From: Hyphomicrobium sp. CS1GBMeth3
Lineage (GTDB): Bacteria; Pseudomonadota; Alphaproteobacteria; Rhizobiales; Hyphomicrobiaceae
Direction of reading: 5' to 3'
DNA length: 64,000 nt
NCBI RefSeq assembly: GCF_900117455.1
Contig: NZ_FPHO01000002.1
Span: forward strand, 1,302,001 to 1,366,000
Shown: positions 32,806 to 41,465 of the stretch, piece by piece
Layout of the letters: every line of letters starts with the position of its first letter
Numbering within the stretch: the stretch's first letter is position 1
The notes under the pieces: model-generated
What the model was told of the DNA's origin: nothing
Databases searched by the model: none
The model's input: only the letters and a program-made list of their open reading frames with translations
Made by a program: the position numbers and the translations under genes

Positions 32806-34365
32806 TCAGGTGTATTCCGGCTCGGCGCGGAAACGCAGCCGGACCTCGCCGAGTTCAACCATGTCGCCGTCCTTGAGCTCGCGCGACTTGTATTTCGTGC
32901 GATTAACCAGGACGCCATTGCTGCCGCCCAGATCCGTGATTACGACGCGACGTTTGTCGGCATCGTAGTGCAGCACGGCATGACGGCGCGAAATGGAATC
33001 GTTCTGCAGGCAGATGTCGTTGTCCCTGAGCCGGCCGACTCGCACGTTCTCTGTGCGCAGTGGATGGCTGCCGGTGTCGCCGTCGAGCGCCTCCAGCCAG
33101 CCGTAGATGGCAGGGCGGGTTTCGGCCTTCCGCGGTGGCGAGGCGACCTTTTCTACGACGACGGGCGGTGCGGCGGCCGGGCCGGCCTGCTTTTCGGCGA
33201 CGGACTCCGCCTCCGATGGATCCTGTTCATCTGTCGCGTCGCGGTGGAAACGGGACATGAGTGCGTGCCCGTACCGGCGATAGCCATAGGCGCCAAGCCC
33301 GATCAGCCCAGCCAGCACGAGGAGCAGGCCGGCGCGATCCGCGATCCAGCCCAGCGCGCCGGTCGCCTCCGGCGCGGGATCAGGATCCGGGGTTTGCAGC
33401 GTCGTTGTCTCGAAACTCGGCAGCGGCGCGGCCGGAACGACAACCTCCGTTTCGGATGCAACGCTCTTGCCGTCCGCTAGCTCGGCGGTCAGCGCGAGGG
33501 GGCGAGACCCGGGCGCTCCTTTGACACCGGTCGTGAGCGTGCCGCCGTTCTCCAGAAGCTCGCCGACGAAGCGCGTCGTAACGATCTCCTTCGTCAGATC
33601 GCGCGCCGCGCCGGCCCCCTGCTTGACCTCTGCCGCGTAGCCGCCGGTTTCCTCTGCGAGGCGCGAGAGCGCCTGGAATTTCGTGCGTGCGGCGCGATCG
33701 TCGTAATAGCCGAGCACGTGGATCGCGACGTTCGCGTCCCGCGCCGCCTGCACCACCTGCTCGTGCGTGTGATCTTTATCGTCCGACGTACCATCGCCGA
33801 GGATCACCAGCGCCTTGCGGTCGCCGCTCTCCTTCGCCAGCTTTTCGATCGCCTCAATCGCCGCCTTGTAGAGGCCAATCGACGCGGTGGCCGGCTTGAT
33901 GGCCACCATCTGGCGCACGAACTCGGCGTTCGAGGTGCCGGAATCGGCGATCAGAGAAAGATCGGTCCCGAACGTGTAGGCCGCAAAACGGCGTTTGCCC
34001 TGGCGCTGGTCCGTAAACGTCACGACGGCATCGCCCATCTGGGCGAGCGTGACGCGGCGCGCGTTAGGCAAGAGCTGGATCAAATAAGCCGTGGTCGTGA
34101 CCTGGGTCGCGGGGTCGTAAGGGGAGAAGATCGCTTCCAGCGTGCCCTCTTCGCCCTTTATTGCGGCTTTGACGTTTTCGAAAGCGGCCAGGCCGCTGGC
34201 ACGCAGATCGCACGCGACGGCCGCGGGTGCGCCCTCTGCGGCCGGCTCGGAGGCTTCACACTGCGCCACGAGCCTCGTCTCGGCGGCGGCACCGGTCGGT
34301 CCCAAGGCGGAGAGAAGCACGCTTATCGCAACGATCGCTTTGCGCTGCCTTGCGGGGCGCCGCAT
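32806..34365 (-). CDS. Periplasmic vWA-like domain / membrane helix / cytoplasmic FHA protein
   Basis: 519 residues from the ATG at 34365. A signal segment (residues 10-27) leads to a vWA-like fold (about 85-260) recognisable by FAAYTFGT and ALVILGDGTSDD, but the MIDAS DxSxS at its start is replaced by a sequence such as IQLLPN, so metal binding is doubtful. A single membrane helix follows (about 335-355), and the C-terminal FHA domain (about 420-515) has VGRLRDND, SRRHAVLHYD and GGSNGVLVN. The layout would connect a periplasmic interaction with phosphothreonine recognition inside the cell. It is the first gene of the FHA-phosphatase operon and diverges from the kinase gene. Confidence 0.85.
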   Translation of the reverse strand: MRRPARQRKAIVAISVLLSALGPTGAAAETRLVAQCEASEPAAEGAPAAVACDLRASGLAAFENVKAAIKGEEGTLEAIFSPYDPATQVTTTAYLIQLLPNARRVTLAQMGDAVVTFTDQRQGKRRFAAYTFGTDLSLIADSGTSNAEFVRQMVAIKPATASIGLYKAAIEAIEKLAKESGDRKALVILGDGTSDDKDHTHEQVVQAARDANVAIHVLGYYDDRAARTKFQALSRLAEETGGYAAEVKQGAGAARDLTKEIVTTRFVGELLENGGTLTTGVKGAPGSRPLALTAELADGKSVASETEVVVPAAPLPSFETTTLQTPDPDPAPEATGALGWIADRAGLLLVLAGLIGLGAYGYRRYGHALMSRFHRDATDEQDPSEAESVAEKQAGPAAAPPVVVEKVASPPRKAETRPAIYGWLEALDGDTGSHPLRTENVRVGRLRDNDICLQNDSISRRHAVLHYDADKRRVVITDLGGSNGVLVNRTKYKSRELKDGDMVELGEVRLRFRAEPEYT

Positions 34366-34565
34366 GCTCGCGTCTCCAGGGCGGTCCAAGTCGGTTGAAG
34401 GGACATCCTACGCGGGCGGGATAGGCCGTTCAACACAACGCGGCCCCGCGCCCACAGGAGATCCCCTGCCCGCATTCGGGCTGGCAACCCTTTCCGGCGC
34501 AACGATAATGAGGCATTCTTGGCCGCAGGGCCCCGTGTCCGCGGCGGCACACTCATGGACGCGTT

Positions 34566-34612
34566 CAAGCGACTTGACGCGTCCAAGTGACTTGATCCGC
34601 TTAAGTGACTGG
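34566..34612. promoter_or_regulatory. Three 11-bp palindromic boxes with 18-bp pitch upstream of the kinase gene
   Basis: CAAGCGACTTG (34566), CAAGTGACTTG (34584) and TAAGTGACTGG (34602) occur at exactly 18-bp intervals. The middle copy is a perfect palindrome about a central G, and the outer two each carry one or two changes. The array ends 26 bp before the kinase ATG in the 272-bp divergent gap. Tandem sites of this kind usually bind a dimeric regulator cooperatively; the protein is unknown. Confidence 0.6.
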
Positions 34613-34637
34613 CGATCCTGGGAGGGCGCTCGCTCAA

Positions 34638-36098
34638 ATGTCCGGCCAGAACGAAGCCGTGCTGCCGCAAGGTACGCGGATCGACCAGTACGTGATCACC
34701 GGCCTTCTCGGACGCGGCGGTTTCGGCATCACCTATCTCGTCAAGGACGAGATGCTGAACAAGGAGTTCGCGCTCAAGGAGTTCTTTCCCGAGGATCTCG
34801 TCCGGCGCGACGGCAAGAGCGTCAAGTTCCTCTCGCGGGCCAACGCGGAAGAGGACTATCGCTGGGGTCTCAGGAAGTTCTTCGACGAAGCGCGGCTGCT
34901 GGCGCAGTTCAACCATCCCAACATCATTGCCGTGAGGCGCGTGTTCGAGGCGAACGATACCGCCTACATGGTGCTCGACCTCGTGCGCGGCGTAACGTTC
35001 GAGCGGTGGCTCAGGAGCCTCGAGAGCCCACCGACGCAGGATGAGCTCGACCTCGTCGCCGGGCCGCTGCTCTCGGCGCTCGAGCTCGTGCACGCGAACC
35101 GCACCTGGCATCTCGATATCTCGCCCGAGAACATCATGATCCGGTCGGAGGATGGGACCCCCATCCTGCTCGACTTCGGTGCCTCACGCTTCGAGATCAA
35201 GCAGCATTCGCAGCTCGTCTCGGCGCTGGTGTTCAAGAGCGGCTACTCGGCGCCCGAGCAGTACACCTCGAACGCAGACCGCTATGGCGCCTGGACCGAC
35301 ATCTATGCCTTCTCGGCGACGCTCTATCGGGCGGTCACGGGCGCGCGTCCCGACGAAGCGACGTCGCGGCAGCTTGCGGACGAGCTTCAGCCGACGAGCA
35401 CGGCAGCCACGGGGCAGTATCGCGAGGGCTTTCTGTCGGCCATTGATGCGGGCCTCAAGCTGCGTCCTGTCGACCGGCCCCAGTCGGTGCGCACGTGGCG
35501 GCCGGGCCTGCTCGCCGGCAGCTCCGTCGTCGAGGCCGAGCCGCCGCCCGTGCCGCAGAGCACCGTCGCCACGCAGAAGAGTCGCGCCACCGTACGCGTG
35601 CCGCTCGCCTACACACGGCTGATCACGGCGCGCGTCTCCAAGCTGGGGCAGGGCCTGCGCCGCAAAGTCGCCTACGGTGCGCTCGCGGTGGGGCTTGTCG
35701 CGCTTTTGGGCGGTGGCGCGACTTTGGTTGCGGGCAACAAGAACCCGTTCGCGGAGTGCGGCGGGCTATTCTCCGGCGCCGATTGCTGGGGCGCCGTGGT
35801 CGACAGAAGCGGCAACATCTTTGCGCGCGTCGAGGAGCCAAGCCGCGCAGCGGCGGAAGCGGCGGCCATGCACCGCTGCACGGAGCGCTTCGACCAGGGC
35901 TGCAAGCTGATCGCAACGCTTGCGAAGACCGAATGCTGGGCGCTCGCAGAAACACCCGGTGATCCGACGCGCTGGCGCGCCGCGGCCGGCAAATCGGTCG
36001 ATCTCGCCCGGCGCGATGCCCGCTGGGCCTGTGAGGGCGCCTACGGCCGGTGCGAGGTGGCGCTGACGTTCTGCGCCGACGGAACCAGGGCCCAATAG
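34638..36098 (+). CDS. Membrane Ser/Thr protein kinase with extracytoplasmic DUF4189-like domain
   Basis: 486 residues from the ATG at 34638 (GGAGG upstream). The kinase domain has the glycine loop GRGGFG (25-30), the ATP lysine in FALKEF (Lys47), catalytic loop HLDISPEN (Asp160, Asn165) and DFGAS (179-183). The HRD arginine is Leu, making it a non-RD kinase whose activation need not depend on activation-loop phosphorylation. A membrane helix (about 338-360) leads to a cysteine-rich extracytoplasmic domain (CWGAVVDRSGNIFA, then several Cys) resembling DUF4189. It sits back to back with the FHA/phosphatase operon, and all four proteins probably form one signalling unit. Confidence 0.88.
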   Translation: MSGQNEAVLPQGTRIDQYVITGLLGRGGFGITYLVKDEMLNKEFALKEFFPEDLVRRDGKSVKFLSRANAEEDYRWGLRKFFDEARLLAQFNHPNIIAVRRVFEANDTAYMVLDLVRGVTFERWLRSLESPPTQDELDLVAGPLLSALELVHANRTWHLDISPENIMIRSEDGTPILLDFGASRFEIKQHSQLVSALVFKSGYSAPEQYTSNADRYGAWTDIYAFSATLYRAVTGARPDEATSRQLADELQPTSTAATGQYREGFLSAIDAGLKLRPVDRPQSVRTWRPGLLAGSSVVEAEPPPVPQSTVATQKSRATVRVPLAYTRLITARVSKLGQGLRRKVAYGALAVGLVALLGGGATLVAGNKNPFAECGGLFSGADCWGAVVDRSGNIFARVEEPSRAAAEAAAMHRCTERFDQGCKLIATLAKTECWALAETPGDPTRWRAAAGKSVDLARRDARWACEGAYGRCEVALTFCADGTRAQ

Positions 36099-36214
36099 CG
36101 TTAAAGCACGCGATCGCTGCCGTAACCGGGCGGACATGTCGCGCATGACAGGGCGCCGATCCTCCCTTACATGGTCGCACGCAAGGCGCCCATCGCTGCC
36201 GCAGGAGTTGCTTC

Positions 36215-36871
36215 TTGAGCCAAGGACCGAGCACCGATCGCCGCCGCCTCGTGCTGGCGCACGGCTGGGCGGTCGATGCGTCTGTCTGGCAGCCGCTGAT
36301 CGAGCGGCTCGGCTTCGATGGCGACGTCATCCATTGCGGCCCGCGCTTTCTCGATCTCGGGCCGCCGACGCATGCCGCACCGCCCGATGACGCGATCTGC
36401 ATCGGCTTCTCGTTCGGTGCGCTTTGGCTGCTGCTCAATGCGCCGGCGCGCATCAAGGCGCTGGTCTCGATCTCGGGCTTTACGCGCCTCGATGCGGCGG
36501 CGAACGTAGACGCCATGCGTGCGTTGCGCGCGGGACTCGAAAAAAATGCGCCGGCGCAGGTGAAGGCATTCCGCCGGCTTGCGGGCATTCGCGAGCCCGT
36601 GCCGAGCGAAGCCTTGAACGTGCCTTTGCTTCTCGAAGGGCTCGACGCGATGCTCGAAGGCGATGCGCGGGGCGTGCTCTCTGGCCTCGACTGCCCCGTG
36701 CTGGCCTTGGCGAGCCGAGACGATCCGGTCATTCCGCCGGACGTCACGCGTAGCTCGTGGCCCACCTCAGCCACGCGATGGAGCGAGGGCGGCGGCCATG
36801 CCCTACCCCTCACGCAGACAGATTGGTGCGCTTCAGAAATTCAACGGTTCGTTCGTGAGCATCTCTCGTAA
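36215..36871 (+). CDS. Alpha/beta hydrolase, BioH-like (probable pimeloyl-ACP methyl ester esterase)
   Basis: 218 residues from a TTG start at 36215, accepted because AGGAG lies 7 nt upstream and no better start exists. Motifs are the oxyanion HGW near residue 16, nucleophile GFSFG, Asp in SRDDPVIPP and His in GGGHALP, a complete catalytic triad. It runs into bioC with a 17-bp overlap, so the likely role is the demethylation step that ends the BioC-BioH route to pimeloyl-ACP in biotin synthesis. Family members vary greatly (BioH, BioG, BioK, BioV), so the context carries the assignment. Confidence 0.75.
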   Translation: MSQGPSTDRRRLVLAHGWAVDASVWQPLIERLGFDGDVIHCGPRFLDLGPPTHAAPPDDAICIGFSFGALWLLLNAPARIKALVSISGFTRLDAAANVDAMRALRAGLEKNAPAQVKAFRRLAGIREPVPSEALNVPLLLEGLDAMLEGDARGVLSGLDCPVLALASRDDPVIPPDVTRSSWPTSATRWSEGGGHALPLTQTDWCASEIQRFVREHLS

Positions 36872-37583
36872 ATCGGTCATCCGCAGGCGCTTCACGCGCA
36901 GCGTGCCGTGCTACGTGCGCAACGCGGCGCTGCATCGGGCCGCGGCTGCACGGCTCGCCGGGCTCGTGCCGACGTCCGACGTGAGAACGATCCTGGAGCT
37001 TGGGTGCGGGCCTGGCATTCTGACGCGCGCGCTGACCGAGCGCTTTCCGCAGGCTGCTCTGCTCGCTACCGATGTCGTGCCCGAGGCGATCGCTGCCTGC
37101 GAGACCGAGATAGGGGCACGAGAGACCGTTCGCTTCTCCGTCGTGGATGCGGACGCTCTCGATCTCAATGCGCGCTATGATCTCATTGCGTCGAGCATGG
37201 TGCTGCACTGGCTCGATGACGCACCCGCGAGCCTCGCGCGCCAACACGCCTTCCTCGTGCCGGGCGGGCGCGTGGCCTTCTCCACCATCGGGCCCGAAAA
37301 CTTCTCCGAATGGCAGAGCGCGCTGCGCGAGGTCGGCGTTGCATCCGGATTGACGATGCTGGAGAGCATTCCCGGCATCGCCTTCGAGGAGCGCATCGCG
37401 ATCGATTACGGGAGTGCCGAGGGCTTCCTCAGGATGCTCAAGGAGACGGGCGCGGATCAGCCCCGCAGCGGATATGCGCCGCTTACGCCGCGCGAGCTGA
37501 AGGAAGTCTGCCGGGTCTACAACGCGCGTTTCGGCGGGCGGGCCACCTGGCACGTTGTCTACGGGCTGCTCGAGGCGGAGTGA
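36855..37583 (+). CDS. bioC: Malonyl-ACP O-methyltransferase
   Basis: 242 residues from the GTG at 36855, chosen because VSISRKSVIRRRF then aligns with the expected BioC N-terminus; an ATG at 36798 would overlap the upstream gene by 74 bp. The SAM-binding motif LELGCGPGILTRAL, DVVPEAI, SMVLHWLDD and FSTIGPENFSEW are characteristic of BioC. It methylates malonyl-ACP so that fatty acid synthesis can build the pimelate chain. No other biotin genes are in the window. It converges on nadE with one base between the stop codons. Confidence 0.88.
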   Translation: MSISRKSVIRRRFTRSVPCYVRNAALHRAAAARLAGLVPTSDVRTILELGCGPGILTRALTERFPQAALLATDVVPEAIAACETEIGARETVRFSVVDADALDLNARYDLIASSMVLHWLDDAPASLARQHAFLVPGGRVAFSTIGPENFSEWQSALREVGVASGLTMLESIPGIAFEERIAIDYGSAEGFLRMLKETGADQPRSGYAPLTPRELKEVCRVYNARFGGRATWHVVYGLLEAE

Positions 37584-37584
37584 G

Positions 37585-39267
37585 CTACTCGCGGAAGCGG
37601 TTGGTGATGGGGTAGCGGCGGTCGCGGCCGAAGTTGCGGCTCGAGATCTTCACGCCCGGCGCAGCCTGGCGGCGCTTGTACTCAGCCAGATAGAGCAGAC
37701 GCTCGACCTTGCGCACGACATCCGGATCGTGGCCGCGTTGGATCACATCCGCCACCGGCATCTCGCGCTCGACAAGGCAGGCAAGAATATCGTCGAGCAC
37801 CTCGTAGGGCGGCAGGCTGTCCTGGTCGGTCTGGTTCTCGCGCAGCTCCGCCGTCGGCGGGCGTGTGATGATGCTCTCGGGGATCACCTCTCCTGCTGGA
37901 CCGAGGCCGCCTTTCGGCACGTTGGCGTTGCGCCAGCGCGCGAGGCGATAGATCTCGAGCTTGTAGAGATCCTTGACGGGGTTGAAGCCGCCGTTCATGT
38001 CGCCGTACAGCGTGGCGTAGCCGACGCTCATCTCGCTCTTGTTGCCGGTTGTCAGCACCATGGCGCCGAACTTGTTCGAGATAGCCATCACGACGACGCC
38101 GCGCGTGCGGCTCTGGATGTTTTCTTCGGTGATGTCCGGCTGCGTGCCGGCAAACAGGTTCGATAGCGCGTCCGCGAAGCCCGCGACAGCGGGCTCGATC
38201 GGCACCGTGTCGAAGCGGATGCCGAGCGCCTCGGCGCACGTCGTGGCATCGGCGATGCTCTGGTTCGACGTATAGCGGTAAGGCATCATGATTGCGTGCA
38301 CGCGGTCCGGGCCCAGCGCGTCCACCGCCAAGGCGGCGACGAGGGCGCTATCGATGCCGCCCGAGAGGCCGAGCACGACGCCGGGAAAGCGGTTCTTCCC
38401 GACGTAATCGCGCAGGCCGAGCACGCAAGCGTGATAGGCGGCGGCATCGCCTTCGGTCAGCCGGTGCACGGTGCCTTTGGCGCAGATCCAGCCGCTTTCG
38501 CCCTTCGTCCATTCGGTGAGCGCGATATGCTCTTCCCAGGCGGGGAGCTGGACGGCGAGGCTATGGTCCGCATTCAGGACGAACGACGCGCCGTCGAACA
38601 CCAGTTCGTCCTGGCCGCCGACCTGATTGACGTAGGCCAATGGCAGTCCGGTTTCCGTGACGCGCGCAACCGCAATGTTCATGCGTACGTCCGGCTTCTT
38701 CCAATCGAACGGCGAGCCGTTCGGCACGATCAGGATCTCGGCGCCGCATTCGGCCAGGCACTCCGTGACCTCGTCCTTCCAGATGTCCTCGCAGATCGGC
38801 ACACCGAGGCGCACGCCGCGAAAGGCGATCGGGCTCGGCAGATCGCCTGCCGCGAAGACGCGCTTCTCGTCGAAGACGCCGTAGTTCGGCAGATCGACCT
38901 TAAAGCGCACGGCTGCGACCGTGCCGCCGTCCAGCAGCGCTACCGCGTTGTAGATGGCGCCGTTCTCAGGCCAGACTGTGCCGACGAGCACGGCCGGGCC
39001 CGGTTCGAGCCGTGCCGCCAGCGCCTCGATGCGATCGCGGGCCGCCCTGTGGAAGGCTGGCTTCAACACCAGATCCTCCGGCGGGTAGCCGGTCAGAAAC
39101 AGCTCGGGAAACACAATCAGATCGGCGCCTTCGGCCGCCGCCTTGGTTCGGGCGTCGATGAGCTTTTGCTCGTTGCCCGCGAGGTCACCCACGACGGGGT
39201 TCAGCTGGGCAAGGGCAATCTTCAGGGAGGACGGCTCGGTGGGAGCCTCGGGCGCGGTGCTGCTCAT
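37585..39267 (-). CDS. nadE: Glutamine-dependent NAD+ synthetase
   Basis: 560 residues from the ATG at 39267. The N-terminal nitrilase-type amidase (VFPELFLTGYPPEDL, then CEDIW with the nucleophilic Cys) releases ammonia from glutamine. The C-terminal synthetase domain has the ATP motif GLSGGIDSALVAAL and TTGNKSEMSVGYATLYGD. It converts nicotinate adenine dinucleotide to NAD+ in the cytoplasm. The short upstream extension is discarded for lack of similarity. Confidence 0.96.
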   Translation of the reverse strand: MSSTAPEAPTEPSSLKIALAQLNPVVGDLAGNEQKLIDARTKAAAEGADLIVFPELFLTGYPPEDLVLKPAFHRAARDRIEALAARLEPGPAVLVGTVWPENGAIYNAVALLDGGTVAAVRFKVDLPNYGVFDEKRVFAAGDLPSPIAFRGVRLGVPICEDIWKDEVTECLAECGAEILIVPNGSPFDWKKPDVRMNIAVARVTETGLPLAYVNQVGGQDELVFDGASFVLNADHSLAVQLPAWEEHIALTEWTKGESGWICAKGTVHRLTEGDAAAYHACVLGLRDYVGKNRFPGVVLGLSGGIDSALVAALAVDALGPDRVHAIMMPYRYTSNQSIADATTCAEALGIRFDTVPIEPAVAGFADALSNLFAGTQPDITEENIQSRTRGVVVMAISNKFGAMVLTTGNKSEMSVGYATLYGDMNGGFNPVKDLYKLEIYRLARWRNANVPKGGLGPAGEVIPESIITRPPTAELRENQTDQDSLPPYEVLDDILACLVEREMPVADVIQRGHDPDVVRKVERLLYLAEYKRRQAAPGVKISSRNFGRDRRYPITNRFRE

Positions 39268-39386
39268 GGGGCAGATGTAGGGCCGCGGCCGGCCGTGGTC
39301 CAGCGGCAAGCGGCCGCGCGCCGTATCCCGCGGAGGCCGGACGCGATAGAAGGGTGCTCTGCCCTCCTCATTAGATCACCTCTTCC

Positions 39387-40334
39387 ATGCTCGAGATCCT
39401 TGCCATTGTCGCGCCTGTGTTCGCGCTCATCGTCAGCGGCTACATCGCCCGGCGCATCGGCGTGATCGGGCTCGCGGCGGTGTCCGAACTCAATCGCTTC
39501 GTCGTCTACCTGGCTCTACCGGCGCTGCTCTTCGACGTCATGGCGCACGCGACGCCGAGCCAGCTCTACCAGCCAGGGTTCATCATCGCGTTCGGGCTCG
39601 CCTGTGGTGTCGTGTTCTACGGCACGGTCGGGGGCAGCCTGCTCGCGGGCCGGTCGCTCGGGTCCGCCAGCATCGACGGGCTGCTCGGATCCTATGCCAA
39701 CACGGCCTACATGGGCTTTCCCGTGTTGCTGATGCTCTTCGGCAATGACAGCCTAGTGCCGGTGACGATCGCCTCGATCCTCACGGTCTGCGTGCTGTTC
39801 GCGTCCGCCATCGTGCTGATCGAGATCGGCAGCCACAAAGCGCAAGGCCCGCTGCAGCTTGCGGGGAAGGTCATCCGGTCGCTGATCCGCAACCCGCTTT
39901 TGATCGCACCGACGCTCGGCGCGCTTTACGGGGTGACCGGGCTCGGGTTGCCGACCGCAGCCGACACCTTTCTCAAATTGCTCGGCGGGGCCGCGAGCCC
40001 ACTGGCGCTCGTCGTCATTGGCCTGTTTCTCGGCGAGCCGCGGCCGGTCGCGGCGGCTGATGCGCGGGCCTCCGCCCTCCTGGCAGCCATCAAGCTGTTC
40101 GTGCATCCGGCGCTGACGTGGGCACTGGCCGTCTGGATGGCGGTGCCGCCGCGGCTCGCGGCGATGGCTATCCTGCTCGCGGCGATGCCCACGGGGACCG
40201 GACCTTTTATGCTCGCTGAGTTTTACAAGCTTCCCGCCGTGGTCACGTCCGCCGTCATTCTGATTTCCACGCTTGGGGCGCTCGTTACGCTGCCGCTCCT
40301 GATGCTGGCGCTCGGCGTCGGTGGTCAACCTTAA
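39387..40334 (+). CDS. AEC-family (auxin efflux carrier-like) membrane transporter
   Basis: 315 residues with about ten hydrophobic helices in two repeats: EILAIVAPVFALIVSGYIARR at the start and ALVVIGLFLGEP in the second half, typical of the AEC/malonate transporter family. Conserved NTAYMGFPV is present in the first half. It should export or exchange small carboxylates or related anions across the inner membrane. It is transcribed divergently from nadE with 119 bp between them. The substrate cannot be inferred. Confidence 0.88.
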   Translation: MLEILAIVAPVFALIVSGYIARRIGVIGLAAVSELNRFVVYLALPALLFDVMAHATPSQLYQPGFIIAFGLACGVVFYGTVGGSLLAGRSLGSASIDGLLGSYANTAYMGFPVLLMLFGNDSLVPVTIASILTVCVLFASAIVLIEIGSHKAQGPLQLAGKVIRSLIRNPLLIAPTLGALYGVTGLGLPTAADTFLKLLGGAASPLALVVIGLFLGEPRPVAAADARASALLAAIKLFVHPALTWALAVWMAVPPRLAAMAILLAAMPTGTGPFMLAEFYKLPAVVTSAVILISTLGALVTLPLLMLALGVGGQP

Positions 40335-40462
40335 TAATGCGCCGGAGGCCCTTTCCGCTCGCACGACATAGCCTAAAGAATAAGGGCGGCGACATAGCAT
40401 CACCTTGTGCCGGCACGCCCCTTGAGGCAGAGCATTTGCAAGAATTCAAATGAGGAACCCTC

Positions 40463-40990
40463 ATGCGCCTCGACGCGATTCCGATCGGCAAAAATCCGCC
40501 TCAAGATATCAATGTCATCATCGAGGTCTCGGTCGGCGGAGAGCCGATCAAGTACGAGATGGACAAGGCGTCGGGAACGCTCGTCGTCGACCGCTTCCTC
40601 TACACGCCGATGCGCTATCCCGGAAATTACGGGTTCGTGCCGCACACGCTCTCCGAAGACGGCGATCCGATCGACGTGCTCGTGTGCAACACGCGCACGA
40701 TCATCCCCGGCGCCGTCATCAACTGCCGGCCGGTTGGCGTGCTGATCATGGAGGACGAAGGCGGTGGCGACGAGAAAATCCTCGCCGTGCCGACCTCCAA
40801 GGTCTCGCTGCGCTACGAGAAGGTGAAAAATTATACCGATCTGCCGCCCATCTCGCTGCAGCAGATCGAGCACTTCTTCTTGCACTACAAGGATCTCGAG
40901 CCCGGCAAGTGGGCCAAGATCCACCACTGGGGGGATCGCGAAGAGGCCGAACGGCGCATCGAAGAGGCCATCGCGCGGGCCAAGAAATAG
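40463..40990 (+). CDS. ppa: Inorganic pyrophosphatase (family I)
   Basis: 175 residues, start supported by GAGGA 7 nt upstream. It has the signature [10 protein letters not shown] with the metal-binding aspartates, plus [12 protein letters not shown] and a C-terminal [16 protein letters not shown]. It hydrolyses pyrophosphate to phosphate in the cytoplasm, pulling biosynthetic reactions forward. It is an essential housekeeping enzyme, monocistronic here. Confidence 0.97.
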   Translation: MRLDAIPIGKNPPQDINVIIEVSVGGEPIKYEMDKASGTLVVDRFLYTPMRYPGNYGFVPHTLSEDGDPIDVLVCNTRTIIPGAVINCRPVGVLIMEDEGGGDEKILAVPTSKVSLRYEKVKNYTDLPPISLQQIEHFFLHYKDLEPGKWAKIHHWGDREEAERRIEEAIARAKK

Positions 40991-41024
40991 GCCTTTGCAC
41001 GCGAGCCTAGCTCATTGCACGACA

Positions 41025-41378
41025 TCAGTCGGCGATCTTCTCGGCCTCCGAGATGTTGGTCGGAGCAGCTGCCGTCGTGTCGTAAGCAGTCTTGGTGAAG
41101 GTATCGCCGGTGCGCGTGATCTTGGTGATCCAGCCCGTATTCCAGGAAATGATGGCCGAAGCCCCTTCCGTTTCCCAGGTGCCGCTCATGCCCTCTCCGT
41201 CACGGTCGGCCTCAGCCGCACCTGACGCCGAGAGCGTGATCTCGAACGGCTCATCATTGGAATCCTTCACCGCCCAAGTGCCCACGAACGTGTTGTCGTT
41301 TTTCCCACCTTCGTGGACCCCGAGCAGCGCCAGAAAGCTCGACAGAACCGAGCTTCCCTGCTTGTCGAGGTGAGTCAT
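41025..41378 (-). CDS. Small protein of unknown function, lipocalin-like strand pattern
   Basis: 117 residues; GGAGAAG precedes the ATG. No signal peptide. The central part (FVGTWAVKDSNDEPFEITLS, then GMSGTWETEGASAIISWNTGW, then KITRTGDTFTKTAYD) alternates short strands in the way of small lipocalin-like or beta-barrel domains that report 'GTW' turns. The protein is acidic. Nothing in the neighbourhood (ppa converging, aroG upstream on the same strand) suggests a role. Confidence 0.7.
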   Translation of the reverse strand: MTHLDKQGSSVLSSFLALLGVHEGGKNDNTFVGTWAVKDSNDEPFEITLSASGAAEADRDGEGMSGTWETEGASAIISWNTGWITKITRTGDTFTKTAYDTTAAAPTNISEAEKIAD

Positions 41379-41465
41379 GCGTCTTCTCCGCGTGTAACGG
41401 GCCGCAGGGATACGCGGCCCCTCACGAGGAAAACGCCCTAGGGAAACGACGAGTTCCGCGACGAT

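Noticed and set aside
31215..36098. Kinase/phosphatase/FHA locus as part of a type VI secretion or defence system
   Set aside because: No T6SS structural gene, effector, nuclease or toxin-antitoxin gene was found in the window; the resemblance is limited to the phospho-signalling module.
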